Positions 36,889 through 48,742 are shown, numbered from the stretch's first letter. The stretch: 64,000 nucleotides of DNA from Bradyrhizobium sp. CB1015 (GCF_025200925.1 NZ_CP104174.1:5270001-5334000); one strand, 5' to 3'. The notes: generated by a model not told the origin, from the sequence alone. Program-made: numbers and translations.

Positions 36889-38988
36889 TTACTGGCCTCC
36901 AAAGCCGAACATGAACCAGGTGATCAGGCCGGCGGCGCCGATCAGCATGGCGAATGCGTAGTGATAGAGATAGCCGGTCTGGATCTTCACGACGTTGCGG
37001 GTGACGTCCAGCACGCGGGCGGAGACACCGTCGGGCCCGAAGCCGTCGATGATGAAGCCGTCGCCCTTCTTCCAGAGCTGATAGCCGATCCACTTCGCCG
37101 GACGGACGAAGATGAGGTCGTAGAGCTCGTCGAAGTACCATTTGTTGAGCAGGAACTGGTACAGCATCGGCTGCTCTTTTGCGAGCCGAACGGGGATGTA
37201 GGGCCGGCGGATGTAGAACAGGTACGAGACGAGGAAGCCCAGCACCATCATCACCGTCGGCAGGAAGGCGATGGTCTGCGGGATGTGGTGCATCTCCTCG
37301 ATGATGTGCGGGTTCATCTTCACGGACTCGCGGAAGAATTCCTCGACGCCGTGACCGGCGAACAGCTCCTTGAACGGAAGTCCCGCGACGAACGAGCCGA
37401 CCGCGAGCACGCCGATCGGGATCAGGATCCAGAGCGGGGCCTCATGTGCGGCTTCGTAGTGATGCTCGTCATGCGGCTCGCCGTGGAAGGTCTTGAAAAT
37501 CAGGCGCCAGGAGTAGAACGAGGTCAGGCCGGCGGCGATGACCGTCATCAGGAAGCCGTACACCCCGAACGGATTGTGCGAGGCGTAGGCGGACTCGATG
37601 ATCGCGTCCTTGGAGAAGTAGCCGGCCGTGAGCGGGAAGCCGGTCAGCGCCAGCGTGCCGACCACCATCACCGCATAGGTGTAGGGGATCTTGCGCCAGA
37701 GGCCGCCCATGTTGCGGATGTCCTGCTCGTGGTGCATCGCGTAGATCACCGAGCCGGAGCCCAGGAACAGCAGCGCCTTGAAGAAGGCGTGGGTGAACAG
37801 GTGGAACATGCCGACCGAATAGGCCCCTGCTCCCATCGCCACGAACATGTAGCCGAGCTGCGAACAGGTCGAGTAGGCGACGATGCGCTTGATGTCGTTC
37901 TGGACGAGACCGATCGTGGCGGCGAAGAACGCAGTGGTCGCGCCGAAGAACATCACGACGGCCTGGGCGGTCGGGGCGAGCTCGAACAGCGGCGACAGGC
38001 GCGCCACCATGAACACGCCCGCGGTGACCATGGTCGCGGCGTGGATCAGCGCCGACACCGGGGTGGGGCCTTCCATCGCGTCCGGCAACCAGGTGTGCAG
38101 CAGGAATTGCGCCGACTTGCCCATCGCGCCCATGAACAGCAGCAGGCAGGTCAGGGTCAGGGCGTCGGCATGCCAGCCGAGGAAGTTGATGGTCTTGCCG
38201 GTCAGGCCAGGCGCGGCGTGGAAGATGGTCTCGAAATCGGTCGAGCCGACCAGCATGAAGATCGCGAAGATGCCGAGGGCAAAACCGAAATCGCCGACGC
38301 GGTTGACCACGAATGCCTTGATGGCGGCGGCGTTCGCCGAGGGCTTCTGGTACCAGAAGCCGATCAGCAGGTAGCTGGCCAGACCCACGCCTTCCCAGCC
38401 GAAGAACAGCTGCACGAGGTTGTCCGCGGTCACCAGCATCAGCATGGCGAAGGTGAACAGCGAGAGATAGCCGAAGAAGCGCGGCCGGTACGGATCCTCG
38501 TCCATGTAGCCGATTGAATAGAGGTGCACGAGCGAGGACACGGTCGTCACCACCACCAGCATCACCGCGGTGAGCGTGTCGACGCGCAGCGTCCACCAGA
38601 CCTGCAGGTCGCCGGAGAAGATGAAAGGCAGCAGCTGGATGCGGGCGTCGTGGTGCATGAAGCCGACATCGACCAGCGTCATCCAGGACAGCGCCGCCGC
38701 GACGAACAGCAGCCCGGTGGTGATCAGCTCGGCAGGGCGCGAGCCCGCCGCGGGCGGCTCGACCGGACCGTGGCCGTGGTCGTCGTGGGCGTCATCGTGA
38801 TGGCTCTCGTGGATGACGGAGGCATCCTCGGTGATCGTGTCCGACGCATGCGCATGCGCACCGTGGCCGTGAGCGCCGTGATGCTCAACCTCGTCGCCCG
38901 AGGGGTTGCGGGCATGCGCGCCGACCAGGGAGATGAGCCCGGCCAGAATGGCGCCCAACAGGGGCAGGAAAACGATTGCCTGAACCAT
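36889..38988 (-). CDS. nuoL: NADH-quinone oxidoreductase subunit L, with His-rich loop
   Basis: 699 residues, ND5-like proton pump with the long lateral helix at the C-terminus. Standard segments include [40 protein letters not shown] and [20 protein letters not shown]. Unusual: between helix 1 (residues 3-24) and helix 2 (from about residue 86) is a loop of some 60 residues with about 13 histidines and many Asp ([30 protein letters not shown]), longer than in most NuoL proteins, whose helices 1 and 2 are close together. Confidence 0.97.
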   Translation of the reverse strand: MVQAIVFLPLLGAILAGLISLVGAHARNPSGDEVEHHGAHGHGAHAHASDTITEDASVIHESHHDDAHDDHGHGPVEPPAAGSRPAELITTGLLFVAAALSWMTLVDVGFMHHDARIQLLPFIFSGDLQVWWTLRVDTLTAVMLVVVTTVSSLVHLYSIGYMDEDPYRPRFFGYLSLFTFAMLMLVTADNLVQLFFGWEGVGLASYLLIGFWYQKPSANAAAIKAFVVNRVGDFGFALGIFAIFMLVGSTDFETIFHAAPGLTGKTINFLGWHADALTLTCLLLFMGAMGKSAQFLLHTWLPDAMEGPTPVSALIHAATMVTAGVFMVARLSPLFELAPTAQAVVMFFGATTAFFAATIGLVQNDIKRIVAYSTCSQLGYMFVAMGAGAYSVGMFHLFTHAFFKALLFLGSGSVIYAMHHEQDIRNMGGLWRKIPYTYAVMVVGTLALTGFPLTAGYFSKDAIIESAYASHNPFGVYGFLMTVIAAGLTSFYSWRLIFKTFHGEPHDEHHYEAAHEAPLWILIPIGVLAVGSFVAGLPFKELFAGHGVEEFFRESVKMNPHIIEEMHHIPQTIAFLPTVMMVLGFLVSYLFYIRRPYIPVRLAKEQPMLYQFLLNKWYFDELYDLIFVRPAKWIGYQLWKKGDGFIIDGFGPDGVSARVLDVTRNVVKIQTGYLYHYAFAMLIGAAGLITWFMFGFGGQ

Positions 38989-38996
38989 TTGAGAGC

Positions 38997-39305
38997 TCAG
39001 CCCTTCATCAGATTGACGTCCTCAACCGCGATCGAGCCACGGTTGCGGAAATAGACCACCAGGATGGCGAGACCGATCGCGGCTTCCGCAGCCGCGACCG
39101 TCAGCACCAGCAGCGCGAAGACTTGCCCGACGATGTCGCCGAGGAAGGTCGAGAACGCGACGAGGTTGATGTTGACCGAGAGCAGGATCAGCTCGATCGA
39201 CATCAGGATGACGATGATGTTCTTGCGGTTCAGGAAGATGCCGAGAATGCCGAGCGTGAACAGGATCGCGCCGACCGCCAGATAATGTCCGAGCCCGATC
39301 GTCAT
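38997..39305 (-). CDS. nuoK: NADH-quinone oxidoreductase subunit K
   Basis: 102 residues from [20 protein letters not shown]; this start overlaps the nuoJ stop (ATGA), so the ATG three codons earlier is rejected. Three helices, with the buried proton-path glutamates in [17 protein letters not shown] and [20 protein letters not shown]. Confidence 0.97.
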   Translation of the reverse strand: MTIGLGHYLAVGAILFTLGILGIFLNRKNIIVILMSIELILLSVNINLVAFSTFLGDIVGQVFALLVLTVAAAEAAIGLAILVVYFRNRGSIAVEDVNLMKG

Positions 39306-39940
39306 TTCACCCACTCCGCAGCATCGGCGTCCGAGAGCCCCTGCCCGGGCGCCACCTTGCGCATCGCCATCGCCATGTCGGGCGTGCGCGCATTCTGAAC
39401 ATTGATGTCCTGCCGCTTGACCTTCGCCTTATGACGCAGCGTCAGCACGATGGCGCCGATCATGGCGACCAGCAGCACCATGCCCGCGAGCTGGAAGTAG
39501 TGGATGTACTTCGTATAGAGCACGAGGCCGAGCGCCTCCGTGTTCGAGACGTTGGCCGGGATCGCCGCCGTGATCGTCTTGGCGACGCCGGGGTTGATGA
39601 CCCAGAAGCCGACAGTGAGCAGCAGCTCGAACATGAAGATGCCGCCGATCACGAGGCCCACCGGCAGATACTCGATGAAGCCCTCGCGCAGCTCGAGGAA
39701 GTCGACGTCGAGCATCATGATCACGAACAGGAACAGCACCGCGACGGCGCCGACATAGACGACGATCAGCATCATGCCGAGGAACTCGGCGCCCATCAGC
39801 ACGAACAGGCCGGAAGCGTTGACGAAGGCCAGGATCAGGTAGAGCACGGAGTGCACGGGATTGCGCGAGACAATCACCATCACCGCCGAGGCGACGCAGA
39901 TGCCGGCGAAGAGATAGAAGAACAGCGCGGGAAGGATCAT
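39302..39940 (-). CDS. nuoJ: NADH-quinone oxidoreductase subunit J
   Basis: 212 residues, five helices, beginning [20 protein letters not shown], with [20 protein letters not shown] and [20 protein letters not shown] typical of NuoJ. A palindromic element lies directly upstream and has duplicated the first 14 bases around the start. The true start remains coupled by an ATGA overlap to a short leader frame created by that insertion. Confidence 0.96.
   Translation of the reverse strand: MILPALFFYLFAGICVASAVMVIVSRNPVHSVLYLILAFVNASGLFVLMGAEFLGMMLIVVYVGAVAVLFLFVIMMLDVDFLELREGFIEYLPVGLVIGGIFMFELLLTVGFWVINPGVAKTITAAIPANVSNTEALGLVLYTKYIHYFQLAGMVLLVAMIGAIVLTLRHKAKVKRQDINVQNARTPDMAMAMRKVAPGQGLSDADAAEWVK
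39927..39940. repeat. 14-bp direct repeat (left), target duplication at the nuoJ start
   Basis: GCGGGAAGGATCAT, containing the nuoJ ATG on the minus strand. Its exact twin is at 40052-40065, on the other side of the palindromic element; neighbouring bases differ, so the identity is exactly 14 bp. Confidence 0.85.
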
Positions 39941-40051
39941 CGGGCATTCCCCGTCATTCCGGGGCGCGCGCCAGCGCGAGCCCGGAATCCAGAGGTTACG
40001 GCGCGAGATTCCGGGTTCGCGCTTCGCGCGCCCCGGAATGACGAGAGGATG
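39941..40051. repeat. MITE-like palindromic element between nuoI and nuoJ
   Basis: About 111 bp with perfect 19-bp terminal-type inverted repeats, CGTCATTCCGGGGCGCGCG at 39952-39970 and its complement at 40025-40043. Inside, a second 15-bp pair (CGCGAGCCCGGAATC, one mismatch) surrounds a short centre, so the whole can fold into one long hairpin. It is flanked by the 14-bp direct repeats. The same CGTCATTCCGGGG sequence is frequent in Bradyrhizobium intergenic DNA, from memory. Confidence 0.88.
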
Positions 40052-40065
40052 GCGGGAAGGATCAT
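40052..40065. repeat. 14-bp direct repeat (right)
   Basis: Second copy of GCGGGAAGGATCAT; see the left copy at 39927-39940. It lies 9 bp from the nuoI stop and includes a decoy start codon on the minus strand. Confidence 0.85.
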
Positions 40066-40074
40066 GCCCTCACC

Positions 40075-40569
40075 TCACCGGTACGGCGCATCGAGCTCGA
40101 TCGCCTTCGCGATCTCGCGTTCCCAGCGGTCGCCGTTGGCGAGCAGCTTGGCCTTGTCATAATAGAGTTCCTCGCGGGTCTCGGTCGCGAACTCGAAGTT
40201 CGGGCCTTCGACGATGGCATCGACCGGACAGGCCTCCTGGCAGAGGCCGCAATAGATGCACTTCACCATGTCGATGTCGTAGCGCACGGTGCGGCGGGTG
40301 CCGTCGTTGCGGCGCGGGCCGGCCTCGATGGTGATGGCCTGCGCCGGGCAGACCGCCTCGCACAGCTTGCAGGCGATGCAGCGTTCCTCGCCGTTCGGAT
40401 AGCGGCGCAGCGCATGCTCGCCGCGGAATCGGGGCGAGATCGGGCCCTTCTCGAACGGATAGTTCAGCGTCGGCTTCGGCTGGAAGAAATAACGCATGGC
40501 GAGGAAGAACGCCGAGACGAATTCCGACAGCAGAAGCGAGCGTGCAGTGGCGTTGACGTTGATACCCAT
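40075..40569 (-). CDS. nuoI: NADH-quinone oxidoreductase subunit I
   Basis: 164 residues from [17 protein letters not shown]. Two [4Fe-4S] ferredoxin motifs, [12 protein letters not shown] (about residue 64) and [16 protein letters not shown] (about residue 103), bind clusters N6a and N6b that pass electrons to NuoB. It lies 9 bp after nuoH. Confidence 0.97.
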   Translation of the reverse strand: MGINVNATARSLLLSEFVSAFFLAMRYFFQPKPTLNYPFEKGPISPRFRGEHALRRYPNGEERCIACKLCEAVCPAQAITIEAGPRRNDGTRRTVRYDIDMVKCIYCGLCQEACPVDAIVEGPNFEFATETREELYYDKAKLLANGDRWEREIAKAIELDAPYR

Positions 40570-40577
40570 GACGGCCC

Positions 40578-41645
40578 TCACTTCGGCGCGATGCCGGCGA
40601 AATGCAGCACGCCGGCCACCACGATCACCATCGCCAGCGACAGCGGCAGGAACACCTTCCAGCCGAGACGCATCAGTTGATCGTAGCGGTAGCGCGGCAC
40701 GATCGCCTTCGCCATCGCGAACAGGAAGAACATGAAGAACAGTTTCAGCGAGAACCAGATGATCCCCGGCACCCAGTTGAAGGGCGGCAGGTCAACCGGC
40801 GGCAGCCAGCCCCCGAGGAACAGGATGGTCGCCATCGCGCACATCGTGACGATCGCGACATACTCGCCGAGCATGAACAGGAGGTATGGAGTCGAGCCGT
40901 ATTCCACCATGAAGCCGGCGACGAGCTCGGATTCGGCTTCGACGAGGTCGAACGGCGGACGATTGGTTTCCGCCAGTGCCGAGACGTAGAACACCACGAA
41001 CATCGGGAACAGCGGCCAGACATACCAATTCAGGATCGTCAACTGCGGCAACCCGATCAGGCTGGCAAGGCCGCGCGCATGCTGGGCCTCGACCACCGCC
41101 GAGAGGTTCAGCGTGCCGGCGCAGAGCAGCACGGTGATGATGACGAAGCCGATCGAGACTTCGTAGGACACCATCTGCGCCGCCGAGCGCAGCGCGGCCA
41201 GGAACGGGTACTTCGAGTTCGACGACCAGCCGGCCATGATGATGCCGTAGATCGACAGCGACGAGATCGCGAAGATGAAGAGAATGCCGACGTTGATGTC
41301 GGAGATCACCCAGCCGAGATTGGTCGGAATCACCGCCCAGGCCGCGAGCGCAAGCACGCAGGACACCAGCGGCGCCAGCAGGAACACGCCCTTGTTGGCG
41401 CCGGCCGGGATGATCGGCTCCTTCAGCACGAATTTCAGAAGGTCGGCGAAGGATTGCAGCAGGCCCCAGGGTCCGACCACGTTCGGGCCGCGGCGGATCT
41501 GCACCGCCGCCCAGATCTTGCGGTCGGCGAGCAGGATGTAGGCGATCGCCACCAGCAGGACGACGAGCACCAGGACGCTCTCGGCGACCATGATGATCAG
41601 CGGCCAGAGGAACCCGGTCCAGAATGCGCTTTCGAAGAATTCCAT
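40578..41645 (-). CDS. nuoH: NADH-quinone oxidoreductase subunit H
   Basis: 355 residues, eight helices. The quinone-site loops are conserved: [20 protein letters not shown] and [22 protein letters not shown] (with the charged Glu cluster) and [16 protein letters not shown]. It joins the hydrophilic and membrane arms of complex I. Confidence 0.97.
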   Translation of the reverse strand: MEFFESAFWTGFLWPLIIMVAESVLVLVVLLVAIAYILLADRKIWAAVQIRRGPNVVGPWGLLQSFADLLKFVLKEPIIPAGANKGVFLLAPLVSCVLALAAWAVIPTNLGWVISDINVGILFIFAISSLSIYGIIMAGWSSNSKYPFLAALRSAAQMVSYEVSIGFVIITVLLCAGTLNLSAVVEAQHARGLASLIGLPQLTILNWYVWPLFPMFVVFYVSALAETNRPPFDLVEAESELVAGFMVEYGSTPYLLFMLGEYVAIVTMCAMATILFLGGWLPPVDLPPFNWVPGIIWFSLKLFFMFFLFAMAKAIVPRYRYDQLMRLGWKVFLPLSLAMVIVVAGVLHFAGIAPK

Positions 41646-41655
41646 CAGATCACGC

Positions 41656-43731
41656 TCACTCTGCTGCGGTCAGCATGCGCCCGGAGGCGAGGCGCGAGCA
41701 TTCCGCCATCACGGCGGACGCACGCGCGATTGGGTTGGTCAAATAGAAGTCCTCGACCAGGGGCTTGAACGGCGCCTTCTCGGGCGCGCCGCCCTTCCCC
41801 GCCAGCTTCTTGACCTGGTCGGCGGAGCCGGCCTCGATCTGGTCGAGACGGATCAGATGCGGCACGGCCTTGAACACCGCCTGGCGCAGAGCAGCAAGCG
41901 AGTCATAGCCGAGCTTCTTGCCGAGCGCTTCCGACAGCGCGCGGATGATCGCCCAGTCCTCGCGGGCTTCGCCCGGCGGGAACGCGGCGCGGCCGGTCAT
42001 CTGCACGCGGCCCTCGGTGTTGACGTAGATCGCGGACTTCTCGGTGTAGGCGGCCGCCGGCAGGATGACGTCGGCGCGGTGCGCACCGCGATCACCATGG
42101 GTACCGATATAGACCACGAAGGTGCCATCCGGCGCCTTGATCTCGTCGGCCCCGAGCAGGAACAGCAAGTCGAGCGTGCCGAAGGTCGTCATCTGTGCCG
42201 CATTCAGGCCGCCGCTGGTTGCGGCGAAGCCGATGTCGAGCGCGCCGACGCGCGAGGCGGTCTCGTGCAGCACGCCGAAGCCGTTCCAGCCGTCCTTGAC
42301 CGCGCCGACATCGAGCGCGAGCTTGGCGCTAGCTGCGAGAATGGCGGCGCCGTCGTGACGGGCGGCCGCGCCCGCACCGACCAGGATGATCGGGTGCTTG
42401 GCGTTCTTCAGCGCGTCCATGAAGGAGTGCTTGCCGGCCGCGAGCTCACCCAGCGTCTCGGTGCCCGCGCCGAGATGATCGTAATCATAGGTCAGGTCGG
42501 CCTTGGCGCCGATCACGCCGACCTTGAAGCCGCCGGCGCGCCAGCGCTTGCGGATGCGGGCGTTGAACACGGCCGCCTCCTTGCGCGGGTTCGCACCGAT
42601 GATGAGCAGCGCATCGGCCTGCTCGACGCCTGCAAGCGTCGGGTTGAAGATGTAGGAGCCGCGGCCGAGCGCGGGATCGAAGGCGTCGCCGCCCTGCACC
42701 GCCAGATTGCCCGAGCCGTACTTGGCGAGCAGGTCCTTCAGCGCGAACATTTCCTCGACGCCGGCAAGATCGCCGGCGATCGCGCCGATGCGCTTGCCGT
42801 CAGTGCGCGCCGCCTTGGCGGCGATCGCGGCAAAGGCCTCGGTCCAGCTTGCCGCGCGCAGCTTGCCCGCCTCGCGGATATAGGGCCGGTCGAGACGTTG
42901 GGTCCGCAGGCCGTCGACGACGTGCCGGGTCTTGTCCGAGATCCACTCCTCGTTCACGGCCTCGTTGATGCGCGGCAGGATGCGCATCACCTCACGGCCG
43001 CGGGTGTCGACGCGGATCGCGGAGCCGACGCCGTCCATGACGTCGATCGACTGGGTCTTGCCAAGCTCCCACGGGCGCGCCGCGAACGCATAGGGCTTCG
43101 AGGTCAGCGCGCCGACCGGGCAGATGTCGACGAGGTTGCCCTGTAGTTCCGACGTCAGGGCGTGCTCGAGATAGGTCGTGATCTCCATGTCCTCGCCGCG
43201 GCCGGTGGCGCCCATCTCGGGCGCGCCGGCGACTTCCGCCGAGAAGCGGACGCAGCGCGTGCACTGGATGCAGCGGTTCATCGAGGTCTTGACCAGCGCG
43301 CCGAGATATTTGTCCTCGACCGCGCGCTTGTTCTCGGCGAAACGGCTGGTGTCGACACCATAGCCCATCGCCTGGTCCTGAAGGTCGCACTCGCCGCCCT
43401 GGTCGCAGATCGGGCAGTCCAAGGGATGGTTGATCAGAAGGAATTCCATCACGCCTTCGCGCGCCTTCTTCACCATCGGCGAACGCGTGGAGATCTCCGG
43501 CGGCTCGCCCTTGGGGCCCGGACGGCAGTCGCGCACGCCCCAGGCGCAGCTGGCGACCGGCTTCGGGCCGCCCTTCACCTCGACGAGGCACATCCGGCAA
43601 TTGCCGGCGATCGACAGCCGCTCGTGATAGCAGAAGCGCGGAATCTCGGCGCCGGCCGCCTCGCACGCCTGAAGCAGCGTGTACTCGGCGGGGACATCGA
43701 TCTCTTTGCCGTCGATGATGAGCTTGGTCAT
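41656..43731 (-). CDS. nuoG: NADH-quinone oxidoreductase subunit G
   Basis: 691 residues from [20 protein letters not shown]. The iron-sulfur ligands are visible in order: [18 protein letters not shown] ([2Fe-2S] N1b), [20 protein letters not shown] (N5, His and Cys ligands), [10 protein letters not shown] and DICPVGALT (N4). The rest is a molybdopterin-oxidoreductase-like domain without cofactor. It is 5 bp after nuoF. The C-terminus ends [11 protein letters not shown]. Confidence 0.97.
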   Translation of the reverse strand: MTKLIIDGKEIDVPAEYTLLQACEAAGAEIPRFCYHERLSIAGNCRMCLVEVKGGPKPVASCAWGVRDCRPGPKGEPPEISTRSPMVKKAREGVMEFLLINHPLDCPICDQGGECDLQDQAMGYGVDTSRFAENKRAVEDKYLGALVKTSMNRCIQCTRCVRFSAEVAGAPEMGATGRGEDMEITTYLEHALTSELQGNLVDICPVGALTSKPYAFAARPWELGKTQSIDVMDGVGSAIRVDTRGREVMRILPRINEAVNEEWISDKTRHVVDGLRTQRLDRPYIREAGKLRAASWTEAFAAIAAKAARTDGKRIGAIAGDLAGVEEMFALKDLLAKYGSGNLAVQGGDAFDPALGRGSYIFNPTLAGVEQADALLIIGANPRKEAAVFNARIRKRWRAGGFKVGVIGAKADLTYDYDHLGAGTETLGELAAGKHSFMDALKNAKHPIILVGAGAAARHDGAAILAASAKLALDVGAVKDGWNGFGVLHETASRVGALDIGFAATSGGLNAAQMTTFGTLDLLFLLGADEIKAPDGTFVVYIGTHGDRGAHRADVILPAAAYTEKSAIYVNTEGRVQMTGRAAFPPGEAREDWAIIRALSEALGKKLGYDSLAALRQAVFKAVPHLIRLDQIEAGSADQVKKLAGKGGAPEKAPFKPLVEDFYLTNPIARASAVMAECSRLASGRMLTAAE

Positions 43732-43736
43732 GTCTC

Positions 43737-45062
<1,326 letters not shown>

Positions 45063-45077
45063 ATCAGTGCTTTCCGA

Positions 45078-45242
45078 TCAACGATTGGACTGCTTGTAGG
45101 CAAGTCCGGCGGCGCAGACGGCGAAGGTCAGCGCCCAGAGCAGACTGGATTCCAGCGACGCGTTCAGGCTGAAGCGCTGCAGCAGGAAGATGAAGACGGC
45201 CGCAACGGTGGCGTGCACCGCGATGAAGCCCCACTTCTTCAT
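45078..45242 (-). CDS. 54-residue membrane protein inserted between nuoE and nuoF
   Basis: MKKWGFIAVHATVAAVFIFL begins a first helix; LLWALTFAVCAAGLAYKQ forms a second, ending with a polar SNR. An AGGGGAG ribosome site stands 8 bases before this ATG. An in-frame ATG at 45284, overlapping the nuoE stop as TGATG, would give 68 residues and is the alternative. It is not a known complex I subunit; the position suggests a lineage-specific accessory or assembly factor, or just a passenger. Confidence 0.72.
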   Translation of the reverse strand: MKKWGFIAVHATVAAVFIFLLQRFSLNASLESSLLWALTFAVCAAGLAYKQSNR

Positions 45243-45283
45243 GGCACCGCTCCCCTGCACCGAAGGCTGCGAGAGATCACGCA

Positions 45284-45895
45284 TCAGGTGGTCTCCTTCA
45301 GCGTGGTCGGCCCGGTGATCGGCGCCGAGAACTGGCGGCCGTTCTGCGGACCGGGCTTGGGCGGGTTGCCCGAAGCGAAGCCGTCGAGCACCTTGCCGAA
45401 GCTTTCCTTGGTCAGGTCCTCATAGGTGTCCTTGCCGATCAGCACCATCGGCGCGTTCACGCAGGCGCCCAGGCACTCCACCTCTTCCCAGCTGAAATTG
45501 CCGTCCTTGGAGAGATGGAAGGGCTCGTGGTGGATGCGGTGCTCGCAGACGTGGATCAGATCCTCGGCGCCGCGCAGCCGGCACGGCGTGGTGCCGCAGA
45601 CCTGGATGTGAGCCTTCTTGCCCACAGGGGCGAGCTGGAACATGGTGTAGAAGGTCGCGACTTCCAGCACGCGGATATAGGGCATGTCGAGCATGTCGGC
45701 GATAACGCGGATCGCGGCTTCCGACACCCATCCCTCGTTCTGCTCCTGCGCGCGCCAGAGGATGGCGATGACCGCGGAGGCCTGACGTCCGGCCGGATAC
45801 TTCGCGATCTGCTGCCGAGCGAATGCGAGGTTCTCCTCCGTGAACGCAAAGCTCGCGGGCTGGACTTCCTTCGGTGCTAATCGGCGAACGGACAT
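45284..45895 (-). CDS. nuoE: NADH-quinone oxidoreductase subunit E
   Basis: 203 residues, thioredoxin-like fold with the [2Fe-2S] N1a ligands in [14 protein letters not shown] and [15 protein letters not shown]. The N-terminal [20 protein letters not shown] helix bundle is typical. The C-terminal tail of about 40 residues ([14 protein letters not shown] ... TLKETT) is the usual alphaproteobacterial extension. It lies 11 bp after the FkbM methyltransferase. Confidence 0.96.
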   Translation of the reverse strand: MSVRRLAPKEVQPASFAFTEENLAFARQQIAKYPAGRQASAVIAILWRAQEQNEGWVSEAAIRVIADMLDMPYIRVLEVATFYTMFQLAPVGKKAHIQVCGTTPCRLRGAEDLIHVCEHRIHHEPFHLSKDGNFSWEEVECLGACVNAPMVLIGKDTYEDLTKESFGKVLDGFASGNPPKPGPQNGRQFSAPITGPTTLKETT

Positions 45896-45906
45896 AGCTC
45901 AATCTC

Positions 45907-46914
45907 TCACTGCATGCGGCGCGCGGACTTGGCGTTCAGATTTTTGGCATTCAGATTTTTGGCATTCAGGTTCTTGGCGTTGAGGGCTTCGATCCTGTCC
46001 TGCCAGAATGCGCTTGCGGTGCCGAAAACGTTGTAGCCGACGTGGGTCGAGACCTTGATGCGGTCGAGGATCGACAGCTCGGTCACGGTTTCCATGCGGT
46101 TGCTGCGCGGATCGAACACGATCAGCTTCAGCGGGGTCTGTTCGAGGATGAAGCGCGACACGGCGTGCGAGCGGTCGCTGCCGTGCTCCTCGCACATGAT
46201 GACGCTGTCGGCCTGCAGCAGTCGTGCCCCGCCCTTGATCGCCTCGATCTCGACGCCCTCGACGTCGAGCTTGATCAGGTACTTGCCGGTGGCCGCGACC
46301 TTGCCGTCCTCGATCAAATTGTCGAGCGCGATCACCGGCACCTCCTCGCCGCCCGCCGACTGATCGCCGGCGATGCTGAAGGCCTCGTGCTTGGTGCCCG
46401 ACAGACGCGCGGTGCCGCGCGCCGCGCCGATGGCGCATTTCATGGTCTCGAAGCGGTTGCCGTTGATGCGGGCATTGTTGGCGAGCTTCGGGTAATTCTG
46501 GCCCGACGGCTCGATCGCGATCGCCTTGTGCGCGCCGAACGGCTTGCTCGACACCAGCACCGACCAATAGCCGTAATTGGCGCCGCAATCGAGCAGCGTG
46601 TAGTCGACGTCGATGGAGTTGGCGAACAAGAGCTCGAGCTCGTCCTCGTAAATGTAGGAGCGGTTGAGCAGCTTGCTCCAATAGCCGTCGCCGTAGGGGA
46701 ACTCGAACACCGCGTCCGGATTGAGCCTGATCGCGATGTTGCGCTCGGGCAGCGTCTTGCGCAGCAAATTCGCGCAGGCGATGTAGCCCATATGCGAGAA
46801 GTGCGAGGAGATCTTCGATCCCGTCACCAGCGCCAAGGCAGCCGTCCGCTCCCACAGGTTGGCCCCTTCAAGGGCCCCCGAGGCACGGTCAAACTGGATT
46901 GGCGCCTGCGCCAT
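45907..46914 (-). CDS. FkbM-family methyltransferase with NLNAK tail repeats, inside the nuo operon
   Basis: 335 residues. A SAM-dependent methyltransferase fold in the second third: LLDCGANYGYWSVLV (motif I, about residue 105), AIAIEPSGQNY (motif II) and KYLIKLDVEGVEIEAIKGG (the FkbM signature). The first 100 residues (ISSHFSHMGYIACANLLRKT) are a family-typical lead-in. The C-terminus consists of tandem pentapeptides LNAKN x4 from 15-bp DNA repeats at 45929-45988. The start ATG overlaps the nuoD stop (TGATG), so it is translationally coupled. FkbM enzymes usually O-methylate sugars or small molecules; no complex I role is known. Confidence 0.88.
   Translation of the reverse strand: MAQAPIQFDRASGALEGANLWERTAALALVTGSKISSHFSHMGYIACANLLRKTLPERNIAIRLNPDAVFEFPYGDGYWSKLLNRSYIYEDELELLFANSIDVDYTLLDCGANYGYWSVLVSSKPFGAHKAIAIEPSGQNYPKLANNARINGNRFETMKCAIGAARGTARLSGTKHEAFSIAGDQSAGGEEVPVIALDNLIEDGKVAATGKYLIKLDVEGVEIEAIKGGARLLQADSVIMCEEHGSDRSHAVSRFILEQTPLKLIVFDPRSNRMETVTELSILDRIKVSTHVGYNVFGTASAFWQDRIEALNAKNLNAKNLNAKNLNAKSARRMQ
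45929..45988 (-). repeat. Four 15-bp tandem repeats in the FkbM gene 3' end
   Basis: Units of 15 bp starting TTGGCATTCAGATTT (plus strand), at 45929, 45944, 45959 and 45974, diverging by one to four bases. Being in frame they encode LNAKN copies, and copy-number change would keep the frame. Confidence 0.9.
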
Positions 46915-48110
46915 CACCGATCGACCTCTCCGAACACGATGTCGAGCGAGCCGAGGATCGCCGAGACGTCGGCCAGCAGATGGCCGCGGCAGATGTGATC
47001 CATGGCCTGCAGATGCGCAAAGCCCGGCGCGCGGATCTTGCACTTGTAGGGCTTGTTGGTGCCGTCGGCGACGAGATAGACGCCGAACTCGCCCTTGGGC
47101 GCCTCGACCGCGGCATAGACCTCGCCGGCCGGCACGTGAACGCCTTCGGTGTAGAGCTTGAAGTGGTGGATCAAGGCTTCCATCGAGCGCTTCATCTCGC
47201 CGCGACGCGGCGGTGCGACTTTGTTGTCGGCGACGACGACGGGGCCCTTGCCGTCGGGCGCGTTCAGTTTCTGGATGCACTGCTTCATGATACGCACGGA
47301 CTGGCGCATCTCTTCCATGCGGATCAGATAGCGGTCGTAGCAGTCGCCGTTCTTGCCGATCGGAATGTCGAAATCCATCTCGGCGTAGCATTCATAGGGC
47401 TGCGACTTGCGCAGATCCCAGGCCGCGCCCGAGCCGCGCACCATGACGCCCGAAAAACCCCACTCCCACGCTTCCTTCAGCGGCACCACGCCAATGTCGA
47501 CGTTGCGCTGCTTGAAGATGCGGTTGGCGGTGAGCAGACGGTCGAGATCGTCGACCACTTTGAGGAACGGATCGCACCAGGCCTCGATGTCGTCGACCAG
47601 CTTCTGCGGCAGGTCCTGGTGCACGCCGCCGACGCGGAAGAAAGCCGCGTGCATGCGGCTGCCCGAGGCGCGCTCGTAGAACACCATCAGCTTCTCGCGC
47701 TCTTCGAAGCCCCACAGCGGCGGGGTCAGCGCGCCGACGTCCATCGCCTGCGTGGTGACGTTGAGCAGATGCGACAGGATGCGGCCGATCTCGCAATAGA
47801 GCACGCGGATCAGCTGGCCGCGGCGCGGCACCTCGATGCCGAGCAGCTTTTCGGCGGCGAGGCAAAAGGCATGCTCCTGGTTCATCGGCGCGACGTAGTC
47901 GAGCCGGTCGAAATAAGGGATCGCCTGCAGATAGGTCTTCTGCTCGATCAGCTTCTCGGTGCCGCGATGAAGCAGGCCGATATGCGGATCGACGCGCTCG
48001 ACCACTTCGCCGTCGAGCTCCAGCACGAGACGGAGCACGCCGTGCGCCGCCGGATGCTGCGGTCCGAAATTGATCGTGAAGTTGCGAAGGCTTTCGCTTT
48101 GTTCATTCAT
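46914..48110 (-). CDS. nuoD: NADH-quinone oxidoreductase subunit D
   Basis: 398 residues. NiFe-hydrogenase-like 49-kDa subunit forming the quinone pocket: [53 protein letters not shown] and the end [12 protein letters not shown], all standard. It is 15 bp after nuoC. Confidence 0.97.
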   Translation of the reverse strand: MNEQSESLRNFTINFGPQHPAAHGVLRLVLELDGEVVERVDPHIGLLHRGTEKLIEQKTYLQAIPYFDRLDYVAPMNQEHAFCLAAEKLLGIEVPRRGQLIRVLYCEIGRILSHLLNVTTQAMDVGALTPPLWGFEEREKLMVFYERASGSRMHAAFFRVGGVHQDLPQKLVDDIEAWCDPFLKVVDDLDRLLTANRIFKQRNVDIGVVPLKEAWEWGFSGVMVRGSGAAWDLRKSQPYECYAEMDFDIPIGKNGDCYDRYLIRMEEMRQSVRIMKQCIQKLNAPDGKGPVVVADNKVAPPRRGEMKRSMEALIHHFKLYTEGVHVPAGEVYAAVEAPKGEFGVYLVADGTNKPYKCKIRAPGFAHLQAMDHICRGHLLADVSAILGSLDIVFGEVDR

Positions 48111-48125
48111 GACGCCGCTCGCTAC

Positions 48126-48731
48126 TCACTGCTTCGCCTTCTCGTCACCGGGAAGCGGATAGTCCGCGCCTTCCCATGGCGAGAGGAAATCGAACTTGCG
48201 GAATTCCTGGTTGAGCCGGACCGGCTCGTACACCACCCGCTTCTCCTGGTCGTCGTAGCGAACCTCGACGAAGCCGGTGAGCGGGAAATCCTTGCGCAGC
48301 GGATGACCCTCGAAGCCGTAATCCGTGAGGATGCGGCGCATGTCGGGATGGCCGACGAAGAACACGCCGTAGAGGTCGTAGGCCTCGCGCTCGAACCAGT
48401 CCGCGCCAGGGAAGACGTCGATCAGCGACGGCACCTGCGTGGTTTCGTCGGCTTGCGCCTTGAGCCGGATGCGCGCGTTCAGGGTCGGCGACAGGAAATG
48501 ATAGATCACGTCGAAGCGCTTCTCGCGATCCGGGTAGTCCACCGCCGTGATGTCGGTGATGTTGACGAAACGGCAGTTGGGGTCATCGCGGAGGTACTTG
48601 ACCACCTCGACGATCCTGGCGGCCTCGACGTCCACGGTGAGCTGGTTGAGGGCCACCGAGTGACCGGTCGCGGCGCCCGGAAGCGCGCTAACGATCGTCT
48701 GCCCCAGGGCGTCGAGCTTGGCGTCGTCCAT
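48126..48731 (-). CDS. nuoC: NADH-quinone oxidoreductase subunit C
   Basis: 201 residues from [20 protein letters not shown]. Contains the 30-kDa subunit signature [20 protein letters not shown], then [20 protein letters not shown]. It links NuoD with the peripheral arm. It lies 11 bp after nuoB. Confidence 0.97.
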   Translation of the reverse strand: MDDAKLDALGQTIVSALPGAATGHSVALNQLTVDVEAARIVEVVKYLRDDPNCRFVNITDITAVDYPDREKRFDVIYHFLSPTLNARIRLKAQADETTQVPSLIDVFPGADWFEREAYDLYGVFFVGHPDMRRILTDYGFEGHPLRKDFPLTGFVEVRYDDQEKRVVYEPVRLNQEFRKFDFLSPWEGADYPLPGDEKAKQ

Positions 48732-48742
48732 GACGTAAAACC

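Larger units (their letters stand above)
39937..40065 (-). other. 42-codon leader frame created by the insertion, ATGA-coupled to nuoJ
   Basis: The duplicated nuoJ start opens a frame (MILPAILSSFRGARS ... GMTGNAR) that crosses the whole element and stops with TGA overlapping the real nuoJ ATG. It is probably not a functional protein but could carry ribosomes from nuoI to nuoJ. Confidence 0.6.

Noticed and set aside
36961..38517. Open frame of over 500 codons antisense to nuoL
   Set aside because: Shadow frame; the true coding strand contains a complete, conserved NuoL.
45929..45988. Short regular repeats considered as a CRISPR-like array
   Set aside because: Contiguous 15-bp tandem repeats without spacers, in frame within a gene; no cas genes.
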